Positions 9,523 to 18,886 of a DNA stretch of 38,087 bases are shown one piece after another. Origin of the DNA: an uncultured Porphyromonadaceae bacterium (GTDB lineage Bacteria; Bacteroidota; Bacteroidia; Bacteroidales; Muribaculaceae); the NCBI GenBank assembly GCA_947176335.1, contig CAMWQE010000003.1, positions 1-38,087 on the forward strand, written 5' to 3'. Position numbers and translations under genes: made by a program. The notes under the pieces were generated by a model that searched no databases, was not told the DNA's origin, and was given only the letters and a program-made list of their open reading frames with translations. Position 1 is the first letter of the stretch. The number at the start of each line of letters is the position of its first letter.

Positions 9523-9959
9523 TCTTCTTCCTTTAGTTTTCCAAGGGCAAGCAATGCAGCATCTTCATGTGCTTCCATTATTTCACGCTCACCCTCGCCT
9601 TTGTCGTTAATCCCACACAGATGAAGCAGCCCATGAACAATAACCCGGTTAAGCTCCGTTTCATAACTTGCTCCCATACCCTCGGCATTGGAGGCAACTG
9701 TGTCAAGAGAAATATACATATCGCCGCTGACAAGTTTGCGCCGGCTATAGTCAAAAGTGATTATGTCCGTATAATAATCATGGTTTAGAAATTCACGATT
9801 AACTTTCAGGATTGTTTCGTCATCACAAAAAACATAACAAAGCTGTCCCAAAATTCTGTCATGGTTTCTTGCAACCTCAGCAAGCCATTTTTCCATCAGC
9901 CTGACATCAAGGTCAGGTAAGTTTACATTTTCCGTGTTCCAGGTAATATTTGCTGCCAT
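9519..9959 (-). CDS. ybeY: rRNA maturation endoribonuclease YbeY
   Basis: 146 aa with the zinc motif RVIVHGLLHLCGINDKGEGE (HGXLHLXGYDH-like). 4-bp overlap with mnmG. Confidence 0.93.
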   Translation of the reverse strand: MAANITWNTENVNLPDLDVRLMEKWLAEVARNHDRILGQLCYVFCDDETILKVNREFLNHDYYTDIITFDYSRRKLVSGDMYISLDTVASNAEGMGASYETELNRVIVHGLLHLCGINDKGEGEREIMEAHEDAALLALGKLKEEE

Positions 9960-9977
9960 CTTGCGAATTGTTACTCA

Positions 9978-10009
9978 CAAAGTTAAATAAAACACTTATT
10001 TTATGCAAA
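9978..10009 (-). promoter_or_regulatory. promoter for the ybeY-mnmG operon
   Basis: Minus strand: TTTG (10009-10006), N20, TAACTTTG (9985-9978), just upstream of the ybeY start. Confidence 0.6.
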
Positions 10010-10196
10010 AACTATCCCGACAAGGATTTTTCTGAAAAATATCAAATTATCGCAATGTGCTAAATATCAAATTATTACACCATTTTAACGCTTTCAAAAT
10101 TGAATATTTGACAGTATTCCGATAGTTTGTATTGAAATTTTGTATTCTGAACGCGTTATTTTTTATTATATTTGTGCAAAGCTAAATAAATTAATA

Positions 10197-10958
10197 ATGA
10201 GCAAAATATCGGCAACAGTCATCACCTTCAACGAGGAGAACCATATTGCCCGATGCATCGAGTCACTCCGTGACATCGCCGATGAGATTATTGTGGTCGA
10301 TTCTTTTTCTACAGACAAGACCGCAGATATTTGTGAGGCATTAGGATGCAAAGTCACAAAACGTAAGATGCAAGGATATGGAGCACAAAGGCAGTATGCC
10401 ACCTCGCTTACCTGCCATAATTACGTTTTGGCTATTGATGCGGATGAAGTTCTTTCACCCGCGCTCCGCGCGTCACTCATAAAATTGAAAAACGGTGAAT
10501 TCAACCACCGCGGCTACTGCTTTGCACGCCTCAACTTTTATTGCGGCACACCTGTGAAACATTGCGGATGGTATCCCGATATCCAGGTTCGGCTGTTTGA
10601 CAAACGCTATGCAAACTGGAACCTGCATGATGTTGCTGAAAGGGTGATTTTCCGTGACAATGTCACACCTGTGAAACTTGACGGTGACATACTTCATTAC
10701 CGTTGCGCTACAGAAGAGGAGTTTCAGGAAACAGAGAAAGCTCATGCAGCCCTAATGGCAAAATCCCTGATAGAAAAGGGGGAAAATCCGAACGCACTTA
10801 CCCCATATATTCAGGGTATCAAAAGCTTCATCAAGTGCTATATCGCACAAGGAGGAGCATTCGATGGAATTGTAGGCACCGCAATCAGCAAGCAGCGCTA
10901 CCATTCCACACTCCTTGCCTGGAGTACCGCACGAAAAAAGAATAAAGGAAAAAAATAA
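10197..10958 (+). CDS. family 2 glycosyltransferase (WaaE/LgtF-like LPS core type)
   Basis: ISATVITFNEENHIARCIESLRDIADEIIVVDSFSTDKTADI..., YVLAIDADEVLS; start placed at MSKISATVITF. Confidence 0.88.
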   Translation: MSKISATVITFNEENHIARCIESLRDIADEIIVVDSFSTDKTADICEALGCKVTKRKMQGYGAQRQYATSLTCHNYVLAIDADEVLSPALRASLIKLKNGEFNHRGYCFARLNFYCGTPVKHCGWYPDIQVRLFDKRYANWNLHDVAERVIFRDNVTPVKLDGDILHYRCATEEEFQETEKAHAALMAKSLIEKGENPNALTPYIQGIKSFIKCYIAQGGAFDGIVGTAISKQRYHSTLLAWSTARKKNKGKK

Positions 10959-10987
10959 CCCAATATACCTCTCCCCTCCCCTATGCC

Positions 10988-12658
10988 ATGAGCAAACAAT
11001 TGAAAGTATATTGCAAGAACATCGAGGAATATGTGGACATTCAAGGTGGAAACTCCCTTCTTGACATATATAACAAGATTGCTGACCGACTGGACTTCGT
11101 TCCGGTATGCGCAAGAGTAAACTACAAGACTGAGGATTTATGTTTCCCGGTTTATGCTCCGAAAATGGTGGCATATCTGCCGGAAACCTCTCCAAGTGGA
11201 ACAAGAACCTATGTACGCTCACTATGCATGATGCTATATAAGGCTGTAGCAGAATGCTTTCCTGGCAAATCGCTTAAAATCGAACACTCTATCGCAAACG
11301 GTTACTTCTGCCGTTTGAACAACAATTGGATTCCCTCAGAAGAAAATGTCAGGGCACTGAAAAATAAAATGAGGGAATTTGTCGAGGCAGATATCCCATT
11401 TGAAAGGAAAGAGCGGTTGACAACTGACGTTGTAAAAATTTTTGAGAGACAAGGACTGAAAGACAAGGTCCTACTCCTGAATACCCTTCATGAGTTATAC
11501 ACTACATATTATCGTCTCGGAAACATCTGTGACAGCTATTACGGTCAGCTTGCCCCTTCAACTTCTTATCTGAATGTGTTTGACCTCGTTCCCTATAAGG
11601 ACGGATTCCTTCTGATGCCTTTTGACAAAAACGACATCAGTCAGGCTGCAAAACCTATAAACCAGGAAAAGATGTTCCGGGCATTCACCGACTATCTTGA
11701 TTTTAACAAGGTTGTCGGAATCCGAAATGTCGGAGAACTGAACAAAGCGGTCGAAGATGACCATTCTGCAATGGTAATCAATGTGTCAGAGGCAATGCAC
11801 AACAAGCGTATTGCAACAATTTCCGATGAAATCACCAAACGATACAATGAGGGAGGAGCCAGAGTCGTTCTAATCGCCGGGCCATCCTCAAGTGGCAAAA
11901 CAACATTTACAAAAAGGCTTGCCATACAGCTTATGACAAACCTGATGGAACCTGAATTGATTTCTCTCGATGACTATTTCGTTGACCGGCATCACACACC
12001 GAAAGATGAGTCGGGAGACTATGATTACGAGTCATTGTACGCTCTCGACCTCGAGCTGTTCAATGCCCATCTTGCGGCACTGCTGCGAGGAGAGGAAGTA
12101 GAACTCCCCTATTATAATTTCTCTACCGGAAGCAGAGAATTCCGCGGCAACAAAATAAAGTTGAAACCAAATTCAATCCTCCTTATAGAAGGGATACACG
12201 GACTGAATCCTGAGTTAACGAAATCAATCGAGCAGAAGATGAAATATCTTGTATATGTTTCTGCGCTGACCACAATATCAATTGACGACCACAATTGGGT
12301 ACCGACAACAGACAACAGGCTACTGCGCCGAATTATCCGCGACCACAAATACCGCGGCACTTCTGCTGTTGATACTATACGAAGATGGCCGAGTGTGAGA
12401 CGTGGCGAAGAGAAATGGATTTTCCCCTACCAGGAGAATGCCGATTCCACATTCAATTCATCACTATTATTTGAACTGGGTGTAATAAAGGATAGAGGCG
12501 AAGAGATTCTCCGCCATGTTCCGAGGGATGTGCCTGAATTCGGTGAAGCATCCCGACTACGCAAATTCCTGAGCTATTTCGCTTCAATAAGCGAAAAATA
12601 TGTGCCTTCAACCTCGCTCCTGAGAGAATTTCTGGGAGGCAGCTCTTTCAGCTATTAA
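10988..12658 (+). CDS. TGS-domain nucleoside (uridine) kinase-like P-loop protein
   Basis: 556 aa; TGS/ThrRS-like N-terminus, Walker A VVLIAGPSSSGKTTFTKRLA, PRK/uridine kinase motifs SLDDYFVDRHHTPKDESGDYDYESLYALD and NSILLIEGIHGLNPEL. Confidence 0.88.
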   Translation: MSKQLKVYCKNIEEYVDIQGGNSLLDIYNKIADRLDFVPVCARVNYKTEDLCFPVYAPKMVAYLPETSPSGTRTYVRSLCMMLYKAVAECFPGKSLKIEHSIANGYFCRLNNNWIPSEENVRALKNKMREFVEADIPFERKERLTTDVVKIFERQGLKDKVLLLNTLHELYTTYYRLGNICDSYYGQLAPSTSYLNVFDLVPYKDGFLLMPFDKNDISQAAKPINQEKMFRAFTDYLDFNKVVGIRNVGELNKAVEDDHSAMVINVSEAMHNKRIATISDEITKRYNEGGARVVLIAGPSSSGKTTFTKRLAIQLMTNLMEPELISLDDYFVDRHHTPKDESGDYDYESLYALDLELFNAHLAALLRGEEVELPYYNFSTGSREFRGNKIKLKPNSILLIEGIHGLNPELTKSIEQKMKYLVYVSALTTISIDDHNWVPTTDNRLLRRIIRDHKYRGTSAVDTIRRWPSVRRGEEKWIFPYQENADSTFNSSLLFELGVIKDRGEEILRHVPRDVPEFGEASRLRKFLSYFASISEKYVPSTSLLREFLGGSSFSY

Positions 12659-13150
12659 TCAGTCAAGCGCACCGCTTATACGGCGTGCAAAACCAACCAT
12701 ATGCAAGGCTGTTTCAGCAGCCTCAACCCCTTTGTGCCCTGCCGGACCTCCAACCCTATCAAGAGCCTGCTGGTCGTTTTCAACAGTAAGAACACCGAAA
12801 ATCACAGGGATATCCGACAAAGTGTTCAATTCTGTCACACCTTGAGTCACACTCTGGCACACATAATCGAAGTGCGGAGTATCACCGCGCACAACACAGC
12901 CAAAAAAAATTATAGCATCAGCCGCTCCATTCTCAATAATCTGATTGCCTGCAAAGGTAAGCTCTACGGCTCCCGGAACTTCATATACTGTTATATCCTC
13001 ATCAGGAATACCGTATGAACGCAACGTCTCAACAGCTCCTTTCGTAAGACGTGAGGTTATAAATCCATTCCATTGAGCCTGCACGATAGCAATCTTCGCA
13101 CCCTCAAAACTTTTCTTATCCAGTGTTGAATCAGGTCTGTTCTGTGACAT
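12659..13150 (-). CDS. ribH: 6,7-dimethyl-8-ribityllumazine synthase
   Basis: 163 aa; VPGAVELTFAGNQI, IFFGCVVRGDTPHFDYVCQSVTQGVTEL, PVIFGVLTVENDQQALDRVGG, HKGVEAAETAL. Confidence 0.96.
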   Translation of the reverse strand: MSQNRPDSTLDKKSFEGAKIAIVQAQWNGFITSRLTKGAVETLRSYGIPDEDITVYEVPGAVELTFAGNQIIENGAADAIIFFGCVVRGDTPHFDYVCQSVTQGVTELNTLSDIPVIFGVLTVENDQQALDRVGGPAGHKGVEAAETALHMVGFARRISGALD

Positions 13151-13159
13151 AATAATAAT

Positions 13160-14176
13160 TTAACGGGGAAATATCTTATGCCAGAAACCAAGAATATCTA
13201 CGCCATGATTTCTGGCATTTAATAAAATGTCTACAATTTTCCTATGCACTTCATCCGCATTAAGCCGCGATGCTTTATGGAGCATAGTGTTTAAAAGATG
13301 AATACCCTTGTCTTTTGAGGATTTGACAGCAAGAAGAGCCTCGCCTAAAGCCACACTCAGTTCAAGCTGATGAATGGTAAACTCATCCTCAATCTTAGTA
13401 AGATATTTCAGGGCGCGTGTAAAATACTGCACTGCTTCGCGTTGGCGCCCCATCTGCATGAGTGTCTTACCCTCCTGCTCAAGTGAATCCACTAATTTCA
13501 CAGCGGCATTTTCAACACCGGCGCTTACTTCTTCCATATATGCACCGGTAGCCTCATGGAATCTTGCAAGCATTTCTGCCTGCTTTACCCGCGAGGTATA
13601 AGCTTTTGTCGCAGCGGCAACCGCAAGCATGTGAGCGACACCGTATCGTTCCGGTGCTGTCTTTGCAAGACGCTCATAAATCTTTGCCGACTTCTCAATC
13701 TCGCGCTCGGCATTGCGGTATTGCCCACGCAAATTATTGACCCGGGCAATGTCATAAAGCAATGCAGCAAGGACACTCAAAAACGGCTCATCCCTGCGTT
13801 TGGGTTCCAATGCAAGGATATTAAGGCAAGCAGCCGCAACCCTAAGCGCTTCGTCAGTTTCACCAATATGTATAAGCAATCCTGCCTTTATCTGCAATAG
13901 AGCTGCATGGAGGTCTGCAAGCATTCCCTCCTCCTCACCTTTGCGGGTAATTAGCTCGTCGAATTCGTTGATTTTATCAACAGCCTCAAGTTCCCTACCC
14001 TCAATAACCATCTGGCGGGCGAGCTCACGGCATAAGTCATACGCACGGTTAAATTCTATCCCCACAAAATTCTTCCTGAGTTCGGCAATGTTTATCTGCC
14101 CTTTCAGCATCTCTGCCGCCTGTGCAGTATCAGCCGCCAGTTCAAGGAATATAGGTTCAAGAGGTTCTCCCATCAT
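13160..14176 (-). CDS. TPR-like helical repeat protein of unknown function
   Basis: 338 aa, helical throughout, TPR-like (AEREIEKSAKIYERLAKTAPERYG, REAVQYFTRALKYLTKI). ATGA-type 4-bp overlap with the upstream PfkB-like gene. Confidence 0.65.
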   Translation of the reverse strand: MMGEPLEPIFLELAADTAQAAEMLKGQINIAELRKNFVGIEFNRAYDLCRELARQMVIEGRELEAVDKINEFDELITRKGEEEGMLADLHAALLQIKAGLLIHIGETDEALRVAAACLNILALEPKRRDEPFLSVLAALLYDIARVNNLRGQYRNAEREIEKSAKIYERLAKTAPERYGVAHMLAVAAATKAYTSRVKQAEMLARFHEATGAYMEEVSAGVENAAVKLVDSLEQEGKTLMQMGRQREAVQYFTRALKYLTKIEDEFTIHQLELSVALGEALLAVKSSKDKGIHLLNTMLHKASRLNADEVHRKIVDILLNARNHGVDILGFWHKIFPR

Positions 14177-15081
14177 TTACCTTTGTCTCCGCACTGACAC
14201 ACACATTTATCTGACGCACTGTCAGCAATGCGGTTAACCAGCTTTTCCATCTCACCGGTGCCGATTCCAGGAAGATCTGAAAAATTAATATTCTGGTCTA
14301 TCAAAGCTGCTACCGTTCCGGCTATCGCACCTGCGTTGGTCATCATATCCTCTTTAAGCCCGGCACGCTCTGATTTGACAACAACATCCTTATGATGCAG
14401 CTTCACCTCCGAAGCATCGGTATCGATATGGATATAATTGTCGGCATAGAACCTTATATGACGTTCATAGCTTTTATGGGAATCCGTTACATTGAAGATG
14501 GTCTTCAAATCTGAACTACGGGTTAGGACCACCGTTGACATTTCCAGATTTTCAAGTATATCCGGCATCATTTTGGTAATACCCGCGCGTGGAGGTGGCA
14601 TAAGCCCTGGCACATAGATTATTATAGCTTTGCGCTCCACTGCAAGAGAAAGGAGCTCGACGAGATGTGGACGCACACGCGCGTTCAATGAAAAAAACGC
14701 GCCGAAAACAACTATATCGTCCGCATCAATACGAGGCCATACAAAATCAAACCGTTCTTTAGGATAAATGCGGCTGCTCACCAACTCATCTCCCGGTTCA
14801 AAACGCAAGTTCAAAGGGGTTATTCCATCGGAGTAACGGTCTATCGACTTGGTGTTGACACCGTGTCTGTCGAGAAAAGAAACCAGCATATCACCAGTCG
14901 GATCAGAAGCGCACTCACTCACATAGGTCACTTCATAGCCGCAGTCACCCAACATAGCCGCAGCGTTGAGCAACCTACCTCCCGGTTTCGCAGTAACAGG
15001 AACCGTGTCAAAATTCCTGTCAGCCGGAAACATCAAATCAAGCGAACATTCGCCTATAATAATTACTTTTCTCATACTCAT
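14173..15081 (-). CDS. PfkB (ribokinase) family protein, probable pseudokinase
   Basis: 302 aa; IIIGECSLDLMF, KPGGRLLNAAAMLGDCGYEVTYVSECASDPTGDMLVSFLDRHGVNT typical of PfkB; the canonical DTTGAGD is replaced by DMMTNAGAIAG. Confidence 0.75.
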   Translation of the reverse strand: MSMRKVIIIGECSLDLMFPADRNFDTVPVTAKPGGRLLNAAAMLGDCGYEVTYVSECASDPTGDMLVSFLDRHGVNTKSIDRYSDGITPLNLRFEPGDELVSSRIYPKERFDFVWPRIDADDIVVFGAFFSLNARVRPHLVELLSLAVERKAIIIYVPGLMPPPRAGITKMMPDILENLEMSTVVLTRSSDLKTIFNVTDSHKSYERHIRFYADNYIHIDTDASEVKLHHKDVVVKSERAGLKEDMMTNAGAIAGTVAALIDQNINFSDLPGIGTGEMEKLVNRIADSASDKCVCQCGDKGK

Positions 15082-15177
15082 TACTTTATTACAATGTGTG
15101 TCTCCATAGCTAATATTCGGTGGAATATATGCGGTGCAAAGTTACAAAAAAACGTGATTTTAGCTATGCTGCGCAAT

Positions 15178-16944
15178 TCAGTCCTTAATTTTTACATGAA
15201 GGCATTTTGATTGCTCGACTTTGGGTGCTTTCATCTGATTGCCCACAATCTCAACATCTTTACATCCATTAAGAATAAATACCGGCTCGGTATCACCCTC
15301 CACGATATTTTTCATAAACATCAATTGTGCCGTCGATTTGGCATATAGCACCGGACGCCCTGATGTAGAGAACTTGTTGTTGATAATCTTTACTCCTTCA
15401 TGAACCGGTGCTTTTGCCGAAACAACTGTGTTGGACGGATTGAGGGCTATGGTTGCTCCATGCGTCGCCCCATTGTAGCCGCAGTCAATGAAAGTATTGT
15501 CACGGATGGTGACATCGGTAACAGGTCCGGACTCAAACCATCCCTCGGCATCACCTTCTATCAGAACCGCCGCCATGCCGAGACGTGTAAAGGTATTGTT
15601 CTCAATAACCACCTTTCGCGGAGTAGTGGCAAGTATGCCGCGTGTGCTATGTCGAGTAAAAGTACATCCGCTCACATGGAGTGTCGGAGTACAGGTCAGG
15701 TTTTCCACGCAAGTGAATCCGGTCTTAACAGTGGAGGGAACCTCTCGGTCAAAAGCTACAATGAGATTGCGTGGATTTTCCCTTACTACAGAAGTGACCA
15801 CAGCTTTCTCGCCGCGAAGCATCGTGGAAGGATCCACAAATGCCACAGTGTCGCCGGGATGATAGGCTATGAAACCGTACGACTGGTGATGCATGAACCG
15901 TAGCCTTAGGGTATTGTCTGAAATGATGTTCTCAATCCGGAGATTTGTGCCGTGCACATTAATAGCATCATCATGCGACCCTGAGAAATTGCAATCCTTG
16001 ATTTCAACGGCACCGCTGCATCCTGAGAAATGCATGAAGTCCGCGGAAGAGGCAAGAATACGTCCGGATGTTTCAGAAGGACGGCAGTTAACACGGTGCA
16101 TGGTAACATTGCGGGTATATTGGCTCACAATGCCGAGGCCATGCATATAGCGCATATTAACATCCTCAAGCTTGACATCATGACTATCGATAATCAGGGT
16201 TCCGACCTGGTCACGGATTATATCGCGCAAAGTAAGAGTCGCACCGACTTCCGGCGAGAAATCCAGAGGAACTGTAAATGCAAGTACTCCTGGACGGATT
16301 TCCTCTACATCGCATTTGGAAAGAAGATTCCAATCGCTTGAATAAGTCGCGTGGTCAGTGGACGGGCTGTAACTGATGCAATGCACGCGGTTGGACCTCC
16401 ATCCTTCACCGATAAGGCTGATACGTCGGTCGGTAATATCGTATCTCGTATCGGGATGCACTGACATCACTACTTTGCCGGGAGTCACCTCCGCGTATGT
16501 AAGCTCAGAGCCGCCGGGACGCTCAAAGTCCACTGAAAGATTGCGCAGTGTTATCCCACCGCAACTGTCTATAGCTATCGGGGTAATCTTGCCGTGCATC
16601 ATAAGGGTAGCACCGGACCCTTCCACTGTCAGCCCCTCTATTCCGTTGAAATGCAGACCGAGCGTCTTTACCTTCGACGGACATTCAACCTCAGAAGATG
16701 TATTTGATATATAAATTTCTTTCCTGATTGCTCCCTCCGGCCATATATCATACCGTCCCGGCTCAAACAGCAGCACGGCACCCGGCACAGAGCGGCAACT
16801 GTCTATTGCCGTCTGAATAGCTGCAACTGAATTTACAAACGTTCCGGGACGACACCCGAAGTCACTAACCCGTATGGTATCAGAAGGTGCTGCGGCAACA
16901 GAAAACGCTGCGGCGACAGCTACGCAAAAAACAAAATGTTTCAT
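15178..16944 (-). CDS. GH110-like alpha-1,3-galactosidase (right-handed beta-helix), secreted
   Basis: 588 aa with signal peptide (MKHFVFCVAVAAAFSVAAA); VSDFGCRPGTFVNSVAAIQTAIDSC, SGRILASSADFMHFSGCSGAVEIKDCNFSGSHDDAINVHGTNLRIE, repeated NNTFTRLGMAAVLIEGDAEGWFESGPVTDVTIRDNTF. Resembles Bacteroides GlaA/GlaB GH110. Confidence 0.8.
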   Translation of the reverse strand: MKHFVFCVAVAAAFSVAAAPSDTIRVSDFGCRPGTFVNSVAAIQTAIDSCRSVPGAVLLFEPGRYDIWPEGAIRKEIYISNTSSEVECPSKVKTLGLHFNGIEGLTVEGSGATLMMHGKITPIAIDSCGGITLRNLSVDFERPGGSELTYAEVTPGKVVMSVHPDTRYDITDRRISLIGEGWRSNRVHCISYSPSTDHATYSSDWNLLSKCDVEEIRPGVLAFTVPLDFSPEVGATLTLRDIIRDQVGTLIIDSHDVKLEDVNMRYMHGLGIVSQYTRNVTMHRVNCRPSETSGRILASSADFMHFSGCSGAVEIKDCNFSGSHDDAINVHGTNLRIENIISDNTLRLRFMHHQSYGFIAYHPGDTVAFVDPSTMLRGEKAVVTSVVRENPRNLIVAFDREVPSTVKTGFTCVENLTCTPTLHVSGCTFTRHSTRGILATTPRKVVIENNTFTRLGMAAVLIEGDAEGWFESGPVTDVTIRDNTFIDCGYNGATHGATIALNPSNTVVSAKAPVHEGVKIINNKFSTSGRPVLYAKSTAQLMFMKNIVEGDTEPVFILNGCKDVEIVGNQMKAPKVEQSKCLHVKIKD

Positions 16945-16948
16945 ACCG

Positions 16949-16979
16949 CAAATTTACAATTATTGCGGCGCTTGCCAAA
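16949..16979 (-). promoter_or_regulatory. promoter for the GH110-like gene
   Basis: Minus strand TTTG (16979-16976), N19, TAAATTTG (16956-16949), followed 4 nt later by the ATG at 16944. Confidence 0.6.
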
Positions 16980-16986
16980 CAAACAG

Positions 16987-17457
16987 TTACAGTTTTCTGC
17001 CCTCGTATTTTTCAACGCACTCCACCCAGTGCCTGTCTACTTTAATGGATTTCGCTGTTTTCGGATCAAAACCAGCCATGACGGTATAGCCTATGCACTT
17101 GGTCTGACCGGTGGAACTGTTCACGATGCGCTGCTCCATTTTAAAACTGTGCTCGCTCACAGAAGTAACGGTGGTCCACACTTCAAGGCTTTCATTGAAA
17201 TACGACGGCGAATAGAAGTCACAGCTTATATGCACCACAACAGCGCGCAGGCTCTTCCAGTCCATCCCCTCAGGAAGCACATCGCTGAAATAGCTCACCT
17301 TGGCAAGATCCATAAACGACAGATACACATTGTTGTTCAAATGCCCCAGCATATCTATGTCGGTAAATCTCATCTGCACCGGCAGACTGTGGTAAAAGGG
17401 AAACTGCGCCGCCGGCACCTTAGGATTGTCTGACGGCAAATATGAACCTGATTGCAT
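16987..17457 (-). CDS. acyl-CoA thioesterase (4-hydroxybenzoyl-CoA thioesterase/YbgC-like hotdog)
   Basis: 156 aa; FPFYHSLPVQMRFTDIDMLGHLNNNVYLSFMDLAKVSYF matches the hotdog thioesterase motif (RXXDxDxxGHxNN). Confidence 0.9.
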   Translation of the reverse strand: MQSGSYLPSDNPKVPAAQFPFYHSLPVQMRFTDIDMLGHLNNNVYLSFMDLAKVSYFSDVLPEGMDWKSLRAVVVHISCDFYSPSYFNESLEVWTTVTSVSEHSFKMEQRIVNSSTGQTKCIGYTVMAGFDPKTAKSIKVDRHWVECVEKYEGRKL

Positions 17458-17470
17458 ACTTCTTATCTTC

Positions 17471-17761
17471 TTAATGGATGATTATTTCATTTATAACATT
17501 CCGTCCCACCGCCATGTTTATAGACTCAATGATGCGGCTGATATGAAACGAAAGCTCATGCTTCAGCGGAGCGGAAGTAATGTAGACATGGAGTGTTGAA
17601 CCGGCAACATATCTCCGTGAAGTGTAGCGGTTAACCCCCAGCCCTACTATTTCGCTCCATGCGTATGAGGCACGCTGCCGTGCAAGCATCTCGGCATTGC
17701 CGTCCTGCTCCAGGGCGGCATCAATAATCTCTGCTATGCTTTTCGGGTCTGTCCTCTTCAT
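17471..17761 (-). CDS. DUF721/DciA family protein (candidate replicative helicase loader)
   Basis: 96 aa; YAWSEIVGLGVNRYTSRRYVAGSTLHVYITSAPLKHELSFHISRIIESINMAVG is a typical DUF721 pattern; next to recF. Confidence 0.85.
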   Translation of the reverse strand: MKRTDPKSIAEIIDAALEQDGNAEMLARQRASYAWSEIVGLGVNRYTSRRYVAGSTLHVYITSAPLKHELSFHISRIIESINMAVGRNVINEIIIH

Positions 17762-17764
17762 TGC

Positions 17765-18880
17765 TCAGCTTATGCAGGATGGTGTGAAGACACCGCCCTC
17801 CACATTCCACATCTTATATGTACCCGCTGTACGTCCCATTATCTCGTCAAGATGTGCGCGGTTGGTGTCTGTAATGAAAATCTGCCCGAAATCCTCCCCG
17901 GTCACCATCCCCATTATCCTTTCCACTCGCTCAGCATCCAGTTTGTCAAAGATATCATCGAGCAGCAGCAACGGCCTCATTCCCGAAACCCTGTGGAGGA
18001 ACTCATACTGGGCGAATCTCAAAGCTGTGGTAAAAGTCTTGCATTGACCTTGCGATGCCGTGCGCTTCATAGGCATGGAATTGAGTGTCATTGCTATGTC
18101 ATCGCGGTGAGGACCCACGGTAGTATGCCGCAAAACAGTATCTTTGCTCCTAGCGCTGTCAAGCACCTCAAGCAGGCTTGCAGCGCCATCGCTCATAGAG
18201 CCTTGGAAACTGAGGGTGACGCTCTCGCTCCCCTCACCGGCTATTGCACGGTAAAACCGCTCGAACAGCACCTGAAGCTCGTGTGTCCACCGCTCACGCG
18301 CCGGATGGATATATGCAGCGGCAATATCCATCTGCAACTCCACAGCGTCAAAGAGTCCACGGTCGTTAATGCCATCCCTGAGCAGTCTGTTTCTTTGCTC
18401 TAGCGCTGTACCATACCTAATCAAAGCCTCAAGGTAACGCCTGTCACCTTGAGAAATCACCATGTCCATCCAGCGGCGGCGATCCTCGGATGTACCCCTC
18501 ACAAGGTCAATATCCGCCGGAGCAGCTATTACAAGAGGGAAAAGACCGATATGCTCGCTCAGGCGGGAATACTCCTTGCCGGCGCGCTTGAGGCTTTTGC
18601 GTTTGCCGCGTGCAAGCCCTAAAGTCAACTCCTCGGCTGTGCCTCCACGGTCGTATTTTCCCTTCGCCAGGGCAAAATCCTCACCCTCCCTGATGAGCAT
18701 GCTGTCCGGCATGCCGCTGAAACTCTTGCAGAAACTAAGGAAATATATTGCATCAAGCAGATTGCTCTTGCCCATACCGTTGTTGCCCAGAAAACAATTT
18801 ATTTTGGGAGAAAAATCCAACCGTGCTTCGGCGATATTCTTGAAATTTGTAAGTGTCAGGCTATTAAGCTGCATAGGCAC
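17765..18880 (-). CDS. recF: DNA replication and repair protein RecF
   Basis: 371 aa; LNSLTLTNFKNIAEARLDFSPKINCFLGNNGMGKSNLLDAIYFLSFCKSF, RRRWMDMVISQGD, RPLLLLDDIFDKLDAERV. Confidence 0.96.
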   Translation of the reverse strand: MPMQLNSLTLTNFKNIAEARLDFSPKINCFLGNNGMGKSNLLDAIYFLSFCKSFSGMPDSMLIREGEDFALAKGKYDRGGTAEELTLGLARGKRKSLKRAGKEYSRLSEHIGLFPLVIAAPADIDLVRGTSEDRRRWMDMVISQGDRRYLEALIRYGTALEQRNRLLRDGINDRGLFDAVELQMDIAAAYIHPARERWTHELQVLFERFYRAIAGEGSESVTLSFQGSMSDGAASLLEVLDSARSKDTVLRHTTVGPHRDDIAMTLNSMPMKRTASQGQCKTFTTALRFAQYEFLHRVSGMRPLLLLDDIFDKLDAERVERIMGMVTGEDFGQIFITDTNRAHLDEIMGRTAGTYKMWNVEGGVFTPSCIS

Positions 18881-18886
18881 TACCGC

